Position numbers and translations under genes: made by a program. This document shows positions 8,816-14,813 of a stretch of 64,000 nt of DNA, piece after piece. The notes beneath the pieces are model-generated. The model searched no databases, had not been told where the DNA came from, and saw only the letters and a list, made by a program, of their open reading frames with translations. Within the stretch, counting starts at the first letter, position 1; every line of letters starts with the position of its first letter. The DNA lies in assembly GCF_001682865.1 (NCBI RefSeq), contig NZ_MAQX01000036.1:1-64000 (forward strand), in the 5' to 3' direction. The DNA comes from Bacillus sp. FJAT-26390. GTDB lineage: Bacteria > Bacillota > Bacilli > Paenibacillales > Paenibacillaceae.

Positions 8816-9545
8816 AACGTAACTCCCTCCGTTCTTTATATTTATTTATGAAGTACATGCAACCCTTGCCTGTAATCTTAGGTGTTCGAGTCATCTTCAC
8901 GCCTTCGCTGGCGCTGCCTCGCTGCCCGACCTTGATTTCCATAATGCCGAGATCCATGGATCGTTGTGTCGGCATGTTGTACTCGCTGCCGCCTTTGATC
9001 AAATAGCCCTCATTGCGAAGCATTTTGAACAATCTGATTTCTCCAACGTTAATCAGGTTTTGCTTAAGTAGCTTAGCTAGATCAGCGATTAGGATTGAAT
9101 CCTCCGAAACAACAAGCGCTTCTGCGAAGACTACCTTCGGCCTGTCCGCCGCAGCTTGGAGTTGTAAGGCTTCCTTCTCCTCGGCCAGTGTGGCAGCAAG
9201 GAATAAAGCTTCGGATAAGGACTGCGGAATTAGTGGGGCGGCGATCTGCTGGCGCATTCGGTTGAATTCTCCGATGTACATTTCCTTAAAACGGGCAGCC
9301 TCTTTTCCGGTGTAGCCCATGACTAGAAAAGAGAATCCATCTTGAGTGATGATAAATTTCGGATAAGATCGGCCACGATCAGTTGTATAATCTGACTGCT
9401 CAAAATTGAGCCGTGAAAATTCTGAGCTGCACTCGAGCGTTTCGATATCTCGAAGAACATTTTTATGTTCCTTGCCGAATATTTCCGCAACGATCAAACT
9501 GTCTGTTACCGGCTGGCCATTTTCAATTCGTACTAATTTACTCAT
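8802..9545 (-). CDS. rha: Phage antirepressor: Rha N-domain plus KilAC C-domain
   Basis: 247 residues. Residues 1-100 match the phage regulatory protein Rha (SLIVAEIFGKEHKNVLRDI, then FIITQDGFSFLVMGYTGKEA). Residues about 145-245 match the KilAC/phage antirepressor domain (IADLAKLLKQ, then LFKMLRNEGYLIK). Such proteins interfere with CI-type repressors or with superinfection. It is the second gene of the leftward early operon; a copy of the repressor operator lies at 9651-9663, about 110 bases upstream, so its expression may be separately tuned. Confidence 0.88.
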   Translation of the reverse strand: MSKLVRIENGQPVTDSLIVAEIFGKEHKNVLRDIETLECSSEFSRLNFEQSDYTTDRGRSYPKFIITQDGFSFLVMGYTGKEAARFKEMYIGEFNRMRQQIAAPLIPQSLSEALFLAATLAEEKEALQLQAAADRPKVVFAEALVVSEDSILIADLAKLLKQNLINVGEIRLFKMLRNEGYLIKGGSEYNMPTQRSMDLGIMEIKVGQRGSASEGVKMTRTPKITGKGCMYFINKYKERRELRYDNY

Positions 9546-9613
9546 TCGTTTTCACTCCGTCTCTCAGTTCTTTATTTATCAATCAACCCCAGTTTGTAAT
9601 GCGCAATCCGCAA

Positions 9614-9865
9614 TTACGACGTTCTTTTTCTTCTTATTGCTTTTTCGAATCCGTGAAACTCGGATTCTTTGCCAAAAAAAATATATGGGAATGGGATCTT
9701 ATAAATTTGGAGAAGCTGAACAAGAAGGTCCTGAGGTATGCTCGTTGAATCATCCTCATATTTCGAGATCGTATCGAAACATTTATCAGTCTTCTCCGCT
9801 ACTTCTTTTATCGTGAAGCCACTGTTTACACGAGCAGCTCTAAGCGTGATTTTGATGTCCGTCAT
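9614..9865 (-). CDS. Cro-like XRE repressor
   Basis: 83 residues, with an HTH at about residues 6-60 (LRAARVNSGFTIKEVAEKT, then FDTISKYEDDSTSIP). It is divergent from the CI/LexA-like repressor gene and is the first gene of the early operon, the position of cro. Its promoter (TTGACA-17-TAATAT) has an operator in the spacer. It should compete with the repressor for the operators at 9898-9931 and favour lytic growth (inference from position and size). Confidence 0.85.
   Translation of the reverse strand: MTDIKITLRAARVNSGFTIKEVAEKTDKCFDTISKYEDDSTSIPQDLLVQLLQIYKIPFPYIFFGKESEFHGFEKAIRRKRTS
9651..9663. promoter_or_regulatory. Third candidate repressor operator, inside the cro-like gene
   Basis: CCGTGAAACTCGG matches the palindromic operator at 9898-9910 (read on the other strand as CCGAGAAACTCGG) at 12 of 13 positions. 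It lies about 240 bases from the main operator pair, within the 3' part of the cro-like gene and upstream of the antirepressor. Distal operators allow DNA looping or roadblocking in lambdoid switches; here this is inference from sequence identity only. Confidence 0.5.
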
Positions 9866-9889
9866 TTTCTCACCGCCTTTCTGATCCCT

Positions 9890-9970
9890 ATATTAATCCG
9901 AGTTTCTCGGCTTGTCAACCGAGTTTTGCGGATTTTTTTCTTTACATATCAGGCGATTACACTATATAAT
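9890..9970. promoter_or_regulatory. Divergent lysogeny-switch promoters with two operators 21 bp apart
   Basis: Leftward promoter: -35 TTGACA (9913-9918), 17-bp spacer, -10 TAATAT (9890-9895), driving the cro-like gene. Rightward promoter: -35 TTTACA (9941-9946), 18-bp spacer, -10 TATAAT (9965-9970), driving the CI/LexA-like gene. Operators: CCGAGTTTCTCGG (9898-9910), an exact palindrome around its centre, inside the leftward spacer; and CCGAGTTTTGCGG (9919-9931), directly upstream of the leftward -35. Centres are 21 bp apart, two helical turns, which favours cooperative binding. Confidence 0.85.
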
Positions 9971-10003
9971 CAGAAGCAAATAGTTGTCGGGAGGATGTTC
10001 GTT

Positions 10004-10648
10004 GTGGCTAGAAAAAGAATCAATGACATTGAGCGGAAAATGATGAGCGATATTGCAGAAAACCTTAAAAGCATCCTAAAAAGAAAAGGTATTTCTCAAA
10101 AAGAATTGGCCGAAATGACTGACATCTCTACTAGTACAATATCTGATTACATAACAGCAAAAAGACTTATGGCTCCTAGTATCACTCAATCAATTGCAGA
10201 GGCATTGAAGGTTGATGCATCAGAGATATCACCATTACTTGAGAGTGTAGATGCTTCTATTTCAGAGAACATCAACCTGCCGATTGTAGGTAAGATATCA
10301 TGCGGAAGTGGTATTGTGGCTTTTGAATACATAGATGGATACGAATCTACTCCACGTTCTTGGTTAAATGGGGGCGATTATTTTTACTTAAAAGCTAAGG
10401 GAAATAGCATGACTGGAGCTCGAATTCATGAAGGCGATCTACTCTTGATCAGGAAACAAGACGAGGTTGAAGATGGAGAAATTGCTGCAGTTTTGATTAA
10501 TGAAGAAGCAGTACTAAAAAAGGTTTACAAGCAAAATGATTCAATAGTACTTAACTCAATGAATTCAGACTATGCTCCTATCGTTTGCAAATTGGATGAA
10601 AATATTCGTATAATTGGCAAGCTCAAGAAAGTTGTAATTACGTTTTAA
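10004..10648 (+). CDS. LexA/CI-type self-cleaving prophage repressor
   Basis: 214 residues from a GTG start, chosen because GGGAGG lies 7 bases before it; longer in-frame starts lack a ribosome site. An XRE HTH occupies about residues 18-72. The C-terminal S24 peptidase domain has a likely cleavage site Cys100-Gly101 (KISCGSG), nucleophile S135 in GNSMTG, and general-base lysine K172 in AVLKKVY. RecA-stimulated self-cleavage would release the early promoters, linking induction to DNA damage. The scissile Cys-Gly, rather than Ala-Gly, is also known from UmuD. It is the key lysogeny regulator, acting at 9898-9931. Confidence 0.92.
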   Translation: MARKRINDIERKMMSDIAENLKSILKRKGISQKELAEMTDISTSTISDYITAKRLMAPSITQSIAEALKVDASEISPLLESVDASISENINLPIVGKISCGSGIVAFEYIDGYESTPRSWLNGGDYFYLKAKGNSMTGARIHEGDLLLIRKQDEVEDGEIAAVLINEEAVLKKVYKQNDSIVLNSMNSDYAPIVCKLDENIRIIGKLKKVVITF

Positions 10649-10754
10649 AATAAAGAAAGCCCACCAATCAATGTGAAGTGCACCCCTTATAGTAGACATT
10701 GTAAAAACACCCTGGTGTTTAAACCGATGGATATTATAGGGGGTGCTTTTCGTT

Positions 10755-11150
10755 ATGGCGAGAAAAGGACAGAAATTTGAGACGTATAGTTTTGAATTAA
10801 AGAAGAAGGCTATCGAGCTACGACATGGGGGAATGACCAAGCAGAGGGTAGAGGATGAGCTTGGGATCGCAGATATTGGGCGATTAAAGGTGTGGATGAG
10901 GAAGTATAAGGAACAAGGCGAATATGGGCTTATGGAACACCGAGGCAGACGAGAACAGTACAAGGATCAGGAACGTTATTTAAAGCGATTGGAGATGGAG
11001 AATGCTGTCCTAAAAAAGTGGTTGGAAATTACGAAGAAGGAGGTGTACCAGAGAAGTATAGACTCGTCTACGAACTTCGTGAACGATTTAGCGTCAAAGA
11101 ACTCTGTAAAGAAATCGGAGTCTCCCGAAGCGGATTCTACGCATACGTGA
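10755..11150 (+). CDS. IS3-family OrfA (HTH/leucine-zipper protein)
   Basis: 131 residues. The N-terminal HTH (ELRHGGMTKQRVEDELGIA) is followed by a short coiled coil (ERYLKRLEMENAVLKKW), the usual OrfA layout that recognises the IS ends and mediates multimerisation. The ATG at 10755 is preferred over a GTG at 10743 since GGGGG precedes it. The last about 44 codons after the slippery site are read only without frameshift. Confidence 0.9.
   Translation: MARKGQKFETYSFELKKKAIELRHGGMTKQRVEDELGIADIGRLKVWMRKYKEQGEYGLMEHRGRREQYKDQERYLKRLEMENAVLKKWLEITKKEVYQRSIDSSTNFVNDLASKNSVKKSESPEADSTHT
11012..11018 (+). promoter_or_regulatory. Programmed -1 frameshift site A_AAA_AAG of the IS
   Basis: In the orfA frame the codons read CTA AAA AAG, so the heptamer A AAA AAG is in the canonical slip phase. 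A -1 shift joins orfA at LKK to orfB at VVGNYEEGG and gives the OrfAB transposase fusion typical of the family. Confidence 0.88.
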
Positions 11151-11905
11151 AGCGCTTGAAGACAGATAAGAATAAGCAGGATAAACAGGTCATTCATGAT
11201 ACCTTTGAATACTATAAAGGCGTGTATGGGTACCGCCAAATTCAATTGTTTATGTTCCAAGATCATGGCGTGTGGATGAACCACAAGAAGGTTCTCCGGC
11301 TCATGCAAGAAATGGAGCTGCGCTCTAGAGTACGTCGTAAGTACCGTCACTGTACTCGAAGCTGGAACATCGGTGATCGCGTTACGAAGAACATACTGGA
11401 ACGTAACTTTCAAGCGGAAGCGCCCAATCAAAAATGGGTAACTGACGTCACACAGTATCGAATTGGTGATGTTTGGTTGTATCTTTCTGCCATTAAAGAT
11501 TTGTGTCAGAACGAAATTGTCGCTTACCAAACCAGTCATCACAATGACAAGCAACTTGTTCTACAGACGTTCTCTAAGGCGTTTGAAAAGGAAAAGGACG
11601 TGACTGGGCTGATCGTTCACAGCGATCAGGGGTCCCAGTACACGTCCTACGATTACCACGACATGCTACCAAAGGTTGGCGCCCAAATCAGCATGTCCAG
11701 GCGAGGCAATTGTTACGACAATGCCTCAATGGAGAGCTTCTTCTCGCATTTGAAGACAGAAGCACTCTACCCTTATGATATTCGATCTGTAGAAGAAGCA
11801 CAAAGCCGAATTGAAGAATATATACACTTTTACAACAACAAGCGTCCGCAAAGAAAACTAAACAAGCTGGCTCCGATTCAGTACCGGCTCCAGCTTGTTA
11901 GGTAG
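11018..11905 (+). CDS. IS3-family OrfB transposase (DDE), expressed as OrfAB fusion
   Basis: About 295 residues in the -1 frame relative to orfA. An N-terminal HTH_21 region (YGYRQIQLFM) precedes an rve integrase core with the catalytic triad: D in KWVTDVTQY, D in IVHSDQGSQY, and E in DNASMESFFSHLKTE, with the downstream K. It cuts and joins DNA during transposition. The frame listed starts at GTG in the slippery sequence; there is no independent ribosome site, so the fusion is the expected product. No disabling mutation was seen. Confidence 0.93.
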   Translation: MVGNYEEGGVPEKYRLVYELRERFSVKELCKEIGVSRSGFYAYVKRLKTDKNKQDKQVIHDTFEYYKGVYGYRQIQLFMFQDHGVWMNHKKVLRLMQEMELRSRVRRKYRHCTRSWNIGDRVTKNILERNFQAEAPNQKWVTDVTQYRIGDVWLYLSAIKDLCQNEIVAYQTSHHNDKQLVLQTFSKAFEKEKDVTGLIVHSDQGSQYTSYDYHDMLPKVGAQISMSRRGNCYDNASMESFFSHLKTEALYPYDIRSVEEAQSRIEEYIHFYNNKRPQRKLNKLAPIQYRLQLVR

Positions 11906-11963
11906 GGTCTTTTATTCAGTGTCCGCTATATGGGGTCTTGACCAATGAATGGTGGGCTTTTTA

Positions 11964-12179
11964 TTATATTTCGAAGATAACATTAACCACAACTCCAGCT
12001 ATGCTATCGTTATTGTCAATTTCAGAAGTTCTCTTTAGCATTATTCCTTTGGAATCATATACCGCACAGACAATACTTTTATCTATGTCTTCTGTCTCTT
12101 CGACTAAAACTTTACTGCCTAGATAGATTCTTAAATCCTCCAAGCTGTTGTCAAGAATATCCATTGTAAATTTCTGCAT
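11964..12179 (-). CDS. Small hypothetical protein
   Basis: 71 residues (MQKFTMDILDNSLEDLRIYL onwards), acidic, beta-rich C-terminus, no recognised family. GGGGGAAATGAT precedes the ATG. It converges on the repressor and now ends next to the right half of the split terminator. Function unknown. Confidence 0.65.
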   Translation of the reverse strand: MQKFTMDILDNSLEDLRIYLGSKVLVEETEDIDKSIVCAVYDSKGIMLKRTSEIDNNDSIAGVVVNVIFEI

Positions 12180-12242
12180 ATCATTTCCCCCAATCTTGAT
12201 GTTATAATTTCAGCGTTAAATTAAAATAGAGAGGATCCCGGC

Positions 12243-12473
12243 ATGGCACTTGGTCGTGGAGAGTGCCGACTACAAAAGTTCCGCCTCAAGGCAGGATTGA
12301 CACAGGTTCAATTGTCTGACCAACTTCTTAAACGGTTTGGACTGAATGTATCCGATACTCTTATTGGTCACCTTGAAAACAATAGACGGGCAATGAGTAT
12401 TGAAATACTTCGCGCAATGTCACTTATCTTTAAGGTTCCAATGGACAATTTTTATACCTGGCCTATAGAGTAG
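12243..12473 (+). CDS. XRE-family HTH regulator
   Basis: 76 residues. The HTH (FRLKAGLTQVQLSDQLLKRF, then TLIGHLENNRRAMSIEILRA) fills almost the whole protein. GAGAGGATCCCGGC precedes the ATG. It stands alone between the lysogeny switch and the agr-type operon, divergent from the gene at 11964. A GGCGA-TTTGT-TCGCC hairpin follows the stop (12480-12494) without a T-run. Target operators are unknown; a perfect 22-bp palindrome at 12508-12529, immediately downstream, is one candidate. Confidence 0.82.
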   Translation: MALGRGECRLQKFRLKAGLTQVQLSDQLLKRFGLNVSDTLIGHLENNRRAMSIEILRAMSLIFKVPMDNFYTWPIE

Positions 12474-12686
12474 TCGGACGGCGATTTGTTCGCCCTCCCC
12501 CGAGCAGAACCCTACAAATTTGTAGGGTTGAAGTTAAGTGTAATTACCTGAGTTGCCAATCACTTCCTTATTTATTATTATTGTTCAGAGTGATCGATAT
12601 GTAAACGAAAATTCGCATCCGCGAATTTTGTGGTACTTTCGACACGCTGCGACAAATTACCCCCTTGACATGTAAGGTTTTGACAA
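12474..12686. repeat. Non-coding stretch with a perfect 22-bp palindrome and a second inverted repeat
   Basis: No gene is visible. Positions 12508-12529 form a perfect palindrome with half-site AACCCTACAAA. At 12608-12616 and 12621-12629, AAAATTCGC and GCGAATTTT form a 9-bp inverted repeat with a 4-base loop. Neither has a T-run, so they look like protein-binding sites or RNA hairpins rather than terminators. Confidence 0.7.
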
Positions 12687-12714
12687 AAAACCCATCCATT
12701 ATCGGACGGGTTTT
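12687..12714 (-). terminator. Terminator of the agr-type operon
   Basis: On the minus strand AAAACCCGTCC pairs with GGATGGGTTTT (one G-U pair), with a 6-base loop, then TTTTTT. It begins 5 bases after the stop of the LytTR-like gene, marking the end of the leftward operon 12719-14600. Confidence 0.85.
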
Positions 12715-12718
12715 CGTT

Positions 12719-13099
12719 TTATCTGATTACAACATCCGGATTGAATGTCCTAATGAAAAGCTCATGAACTTTGTACTTATGAAATGCTATTCCACAGCGT
12801 TGCGACTGCTTCTTTATTTCGTAATCGAAGTAAGCCTCTTTCTTATCGCTGTCGAGCAACTTCACATTTGCGGAATTAACCAAAATATTACGATCAATAT
12901 CTGCGAATGCATATCCACTATTATTCAAAGCTGTCTGCCAAAACTTAATACTGCCAGGCATATAAAACACATCGGTGAGTGTATAGATGACGACTCTCCT
13001 CTGAGCTGAGTCGCCCTCCATGTAATTAACTGCATCAACACTTAGATTATATATGCCTGACAAACCATCAGGACAACTGGTTACGCTCAATATATGCAT
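12719..13099 (-). CDS. LytTR-like DNA-binding protein, last gene of agr-type operon
   Basis: 126 residues. The segment from about residue 38 (YTLTDVFYMPGSIKFWQTAL) through YAFADIDRNILVNSANVKLL and AYFDYE fits the beta-strand order and the VN..KV.LD landmark of LytTR domains, the DNA-binding fold of AgrA. There is no receiver domain, so if it is the output regulator it is not controlled by phosphorylation in the AgrA way. GGATGTGA precedes the ATG. It is co-directional with agrD, 26 bases downstream. Family call is moderate; a profile search would decide. Confidence 0.6.
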   Translation of the reverse strand: MHILSVTSCPDGLSGIYNLSVDAVNYMEGDSAQRRVVIYTLTDVFYMPGSIKFWQTALNNSGYAFADIDRNILVNSANVKLLDSDKKEAYFDYEIKKQSQRCGIAFHKYKVHELFIRTFNPDVVIR

Positions 13100-13125
13100 A
13101 ATGTATCACATCCTTACTCAGCAGA

Positions 13126-13245
13126 CTACAGCAGCTCGGCTGGAGTCTCATCTTGATAGACAAATAAAAAACTTGCTGTGGATACAACTGCGACTGCGAG
13201 AAGGCCCAATGCAGTAGCAAAACCGTATGTAGCTTTTTTCAACAT
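13126..13245 (-). CDS. agrD: AgrD-type cyclic lactone autoinducer precursor
   Basis: 39 residues. An amphipathic N-terminal helix (MLKKATYGFATALGLLAVAV) is followed by the core ASFLFV and the acidic tail YQDETPAELL. Aligning the tail P.EL with the AgrD signature places a five-residue ring SFLFV, with serine where thiolactone pheromones have cysteine; the ring would be a lactone. AGGAGGTGA lies across the agrB stop, 7 bases before this gene, so synthesis is coupled to AgrB. Too short for most gene finders. The ring assignment is inference from alignment. Confidence 0.88.
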   Translation of the reverse strand: MLKKATYGFATALGLLAVAVVSTASFLFVYQDETPAELL

Positions 13246-13252
13246 CTCTTTA

Positions 13253-13768
13253 TCACCTCCTTGATAGAATTAACGTCAATGCTTGAAGTGCAAATGCAGC
13301 AGCTATCACATCTGATTGTATGAATAAGTTCGATAGAACAATTGTTGTTGATATCGCTTTTAGCAGCGGATAATAATGTTTCGGTATTCTCGATTGCTTT
13401 TCAATTTTGCTTGGTGCCAGTATAACCATGATCACAGCAGCTGTAATTGTGATCATCATAGTAGTTAGTTCCCCGATATTACTCATTGATACGATAGTAG
13501 CAGTAATTGTTGAAACAAGAATGCATGACATCCCTGATTTTAAATGCAATCCGCCACTTACCTGTCGCAATAATGCGAAACTGACCAGTACGATAATCGC
13601 TTCATTCGTCTTCCCTGTTAGTAGCGAAATCAAGATCGTCAAACCGACTATAAATACTGCATTCAGCAATAATGAAAGTGAGTATTTCAACACGGCGACC
13701 GATGTCGGATGTTCTGGAACTTTTGTCTTTATCCTGTTTGCAATACTACCTGCTAATGCCTCTATCAT
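13253..13768 (-). CDS. agrB: AgrB, pheromone-processing membrane endopeptidase
   Basis: 171 residues with about five or six hydrophobic segments. The catalytic pair is visible: H75 and C82 in SGGLHLKSGMSC, spaced as in Staphylococcus AgrB (His77/Cys84). AgrB cleaves the C-terminal tail of AgrD and closes the macrocycle at the membrane. The start overlaps the upstream stop (TAATG), and its own stop carries the agrD ribosome site. It sits in a prophage between lysogeny and lysis genes. Confidence 0.93.
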   Translation of the reverse strand: MIEALAGSIANRIKTKVPEHPTSVAVLKYSLSLLLNAVFIVGLTILISLLTGKTNEAIIVLVSFALLRQVSGGLHLKSGMSCILVSTITATIVSMSNIGELTTMMITITAAVIMVILAPSKIEKQSRIPKHYYPLLKAISTTIVLSNLFIQSDVIAAAFALQALTLILSRR

Positions 13769-14388
13769 TACGATTCCCTCTCTTTCTTGATACTGTAAAG
13801 CAAGAAGAATGCAAATGAAACGACGACAATGAACATTGCTTTGATCGATAATGCCACAAGTGCTAGACCTAGAATAGTCAGTGCGATTACAGCGATTACG
13901 ATTATCCTTTCAGCACGGAGCCGGAGACTATCAAAGTCGGCAGTGAATCCGATCCTATACTTAAGGAGTATCAAGGATAACGAAATTTGCAATGCAGCAG
14001 TGGAAGCTTGCAGTATGTATCCCTCAGATGATTTACTATCAAAGTTTTCAATGCCTCCGAACTCAATGTAGAGCAAGCCAGCTTGCAAAACACTAAAGGC
14101 GGTATATCCGGTAAGAGTGATAATAAACGACCAGACTAGCGGCAGCCTGAGTATAACCGTCTGGTAGAGCACGAATAGCAGAATGCTCACCACAGGAACC
14201 AAGAACGGGTATGACAACTCCTCACGAAGTATGAAGCTCTGGAACACCATGACCAGCAACACTGGTATGAACCCTAGTAAATGCTTGTACGGCTTTAGCC
14301 GGAATATGGCCATCATCATTATAAAAATTCCGATACCTTCAATTGTCGAAAAAATAAAGAATCCCAAAATATCGTTCAACCCCGTCAC
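13768..14388 (-). CDS. Multi-pass membrane protein, AgrC sensor-like but without kinase domain
   Basis: 206 residues, with six or seven hydrophobic helices from residue 8 to 198 and a short basic end (YSIKKERES). Size and topology resemble the membrane half of AgrC-type receptors, but no HisKA or HATPase part follows: the next gene is agrB. It could be an orphan pheromone receptor, exporter or immunity protein. The start overlaps the upstream HTH gene (ATGA) and its end overlaps agrB (TAATG), so it is stoichiometrically linked to both. No clear homologue family recognised. Confidence 0.7.
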   Translation of the reverse strand: MTGLNDILGFFIFSTIEGIGIFIMMMAIFRLKPYKHLLGFIPVLLVMVFQSFILREELSYPFLVPVVSILLFVLYQTVILRLPLVWSFIITLTGYTAFSVLQAGLLYIEFGGIENFDSKSSEGYILQASTAALQISLSLILLKYRIGFTADFDSLRLRAERIIVIAVIALTILGLALVALSIKAMFIVVVSFAFFLLYSIKKERES

Positions 14389-14600
14389 TCCTCTTCTTGT
14401 GGCTCTTTCTCCGACAGACGTACCATGCCGTCATGCGTAACGAGCCAAACCTTACCGGACTTCCTTGCCTCATCTGGATTGAACTTCCCCCTGCTGATCC
14501 ACTTCGTTACAGTATTCTCGGACAGACCCCACAGTTCGGCAGCTTCTCGCGATGTGTAGACCACAAAGAGTGGAGATTTTTTCTTTTTGACATTACTCAT
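14385..14600 (-). CDS. Small HTH protein (MerR/excisionase-like), first gene of agr-type operon
   Basis: 71 residues. A basic N-terminus (MSNVKKKKSP) precedes a winged-helix HTH of the excisionase/MerR type (TSREAAELWGLSENTVTKWI, then GKVWLVTHDGMVRL). AAAGGAG lies 8 bases upstream of the ATG. As the leader gene behind a promoter that is flanked by two identical palindromes, it is the obvious candidate for autoregulation of the operon. Its stop overlaps the next start. Confidence 0.8.
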   Translation of the reverse strand: MSNVKKKKSPLFVVYTSREAAELWGLSENTVTKWISRGKFNPDEARKSGKVWLVTHDGMVRLSEKEPQEEE

Positions 14601-14626
14601 ATCACGTCTCCTTTACCGAATAGACT

Positions 14627-14676
14627 GTCTTGTTTGCAAGACAAATATATCACAACTATCGTCTTGTTTGCAAGAC
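14627..14676 (-). promoter_or_regulatory. agr-operon promoter with two identical 16-bp palindromic operators
   Basis: The 16-mer GTCTTGTTTGCAAGAC (6-bp arms, 4-base centre) occurs twice, at 14627-14642 and 14661-14676, 34 bp apart. On the minus strand the promoter is TTGCAA (14668-14673), 18-bp spacer, extended -10 TGATATATT (core 14644-14649). One operator covers the -35, the other the transcription start, a classic repression layout. A possible rightward -35 for the ligase (TTGAAA, 14683) lies just beyond, so the sites might affect both genes. Confidence 0.82.
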
Positions 14677-14813
14677 ATTATTTTGAAAATTATTCATTGC
14701 CTATTCTTAATACATTATAACTCCTATCACGAAGGACAGGGCTTTTTTGATGAAGAATACATTTCCATTTTTTTGAGCACCATACTCGTAAAAGGTTAAT
14801 TAGGTGGGGGATT

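Larger units (their letters stand above)
10674..11944 (+). mobile_element. IS3-family insertion sequence (IS150 group), 1271 bp
   Basis: The element contains overlapping orfA and orfB with a -1 frameshift signal. Ends: left TGAAGTGCACCCCTTATAG, right (read inwards) TGGTCAAGACCCCATATAG; both continue with a related GACA.TG block and share CCCC.TATAG. Both begin with TG as in IS3. A 3-bp target duplication, ATG, flanks it at 10671-10673 and 11945-11947. The insertion lies exactly in a terminator loop, leaving phage genes intact. Confidence 0.92.
10656..11960 (+). terminator. Rho-independent terminator of the repressor gene, split by the IS
   Basis: The left arm AAAGCCCACC (10656-10665) and right arm GGTGGGCTTT (11951-11960) are perfectly complementary and followed by TTATT. 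Removing the IS3-like element and one ATG copy restores a 10-bp stem with an 11-base loop (AATCAATGAAT). The terminator must originally have ended transcription of the repressor (rightward) and probably also the converging small gene at 11964-12179. Confidence 0.85.
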
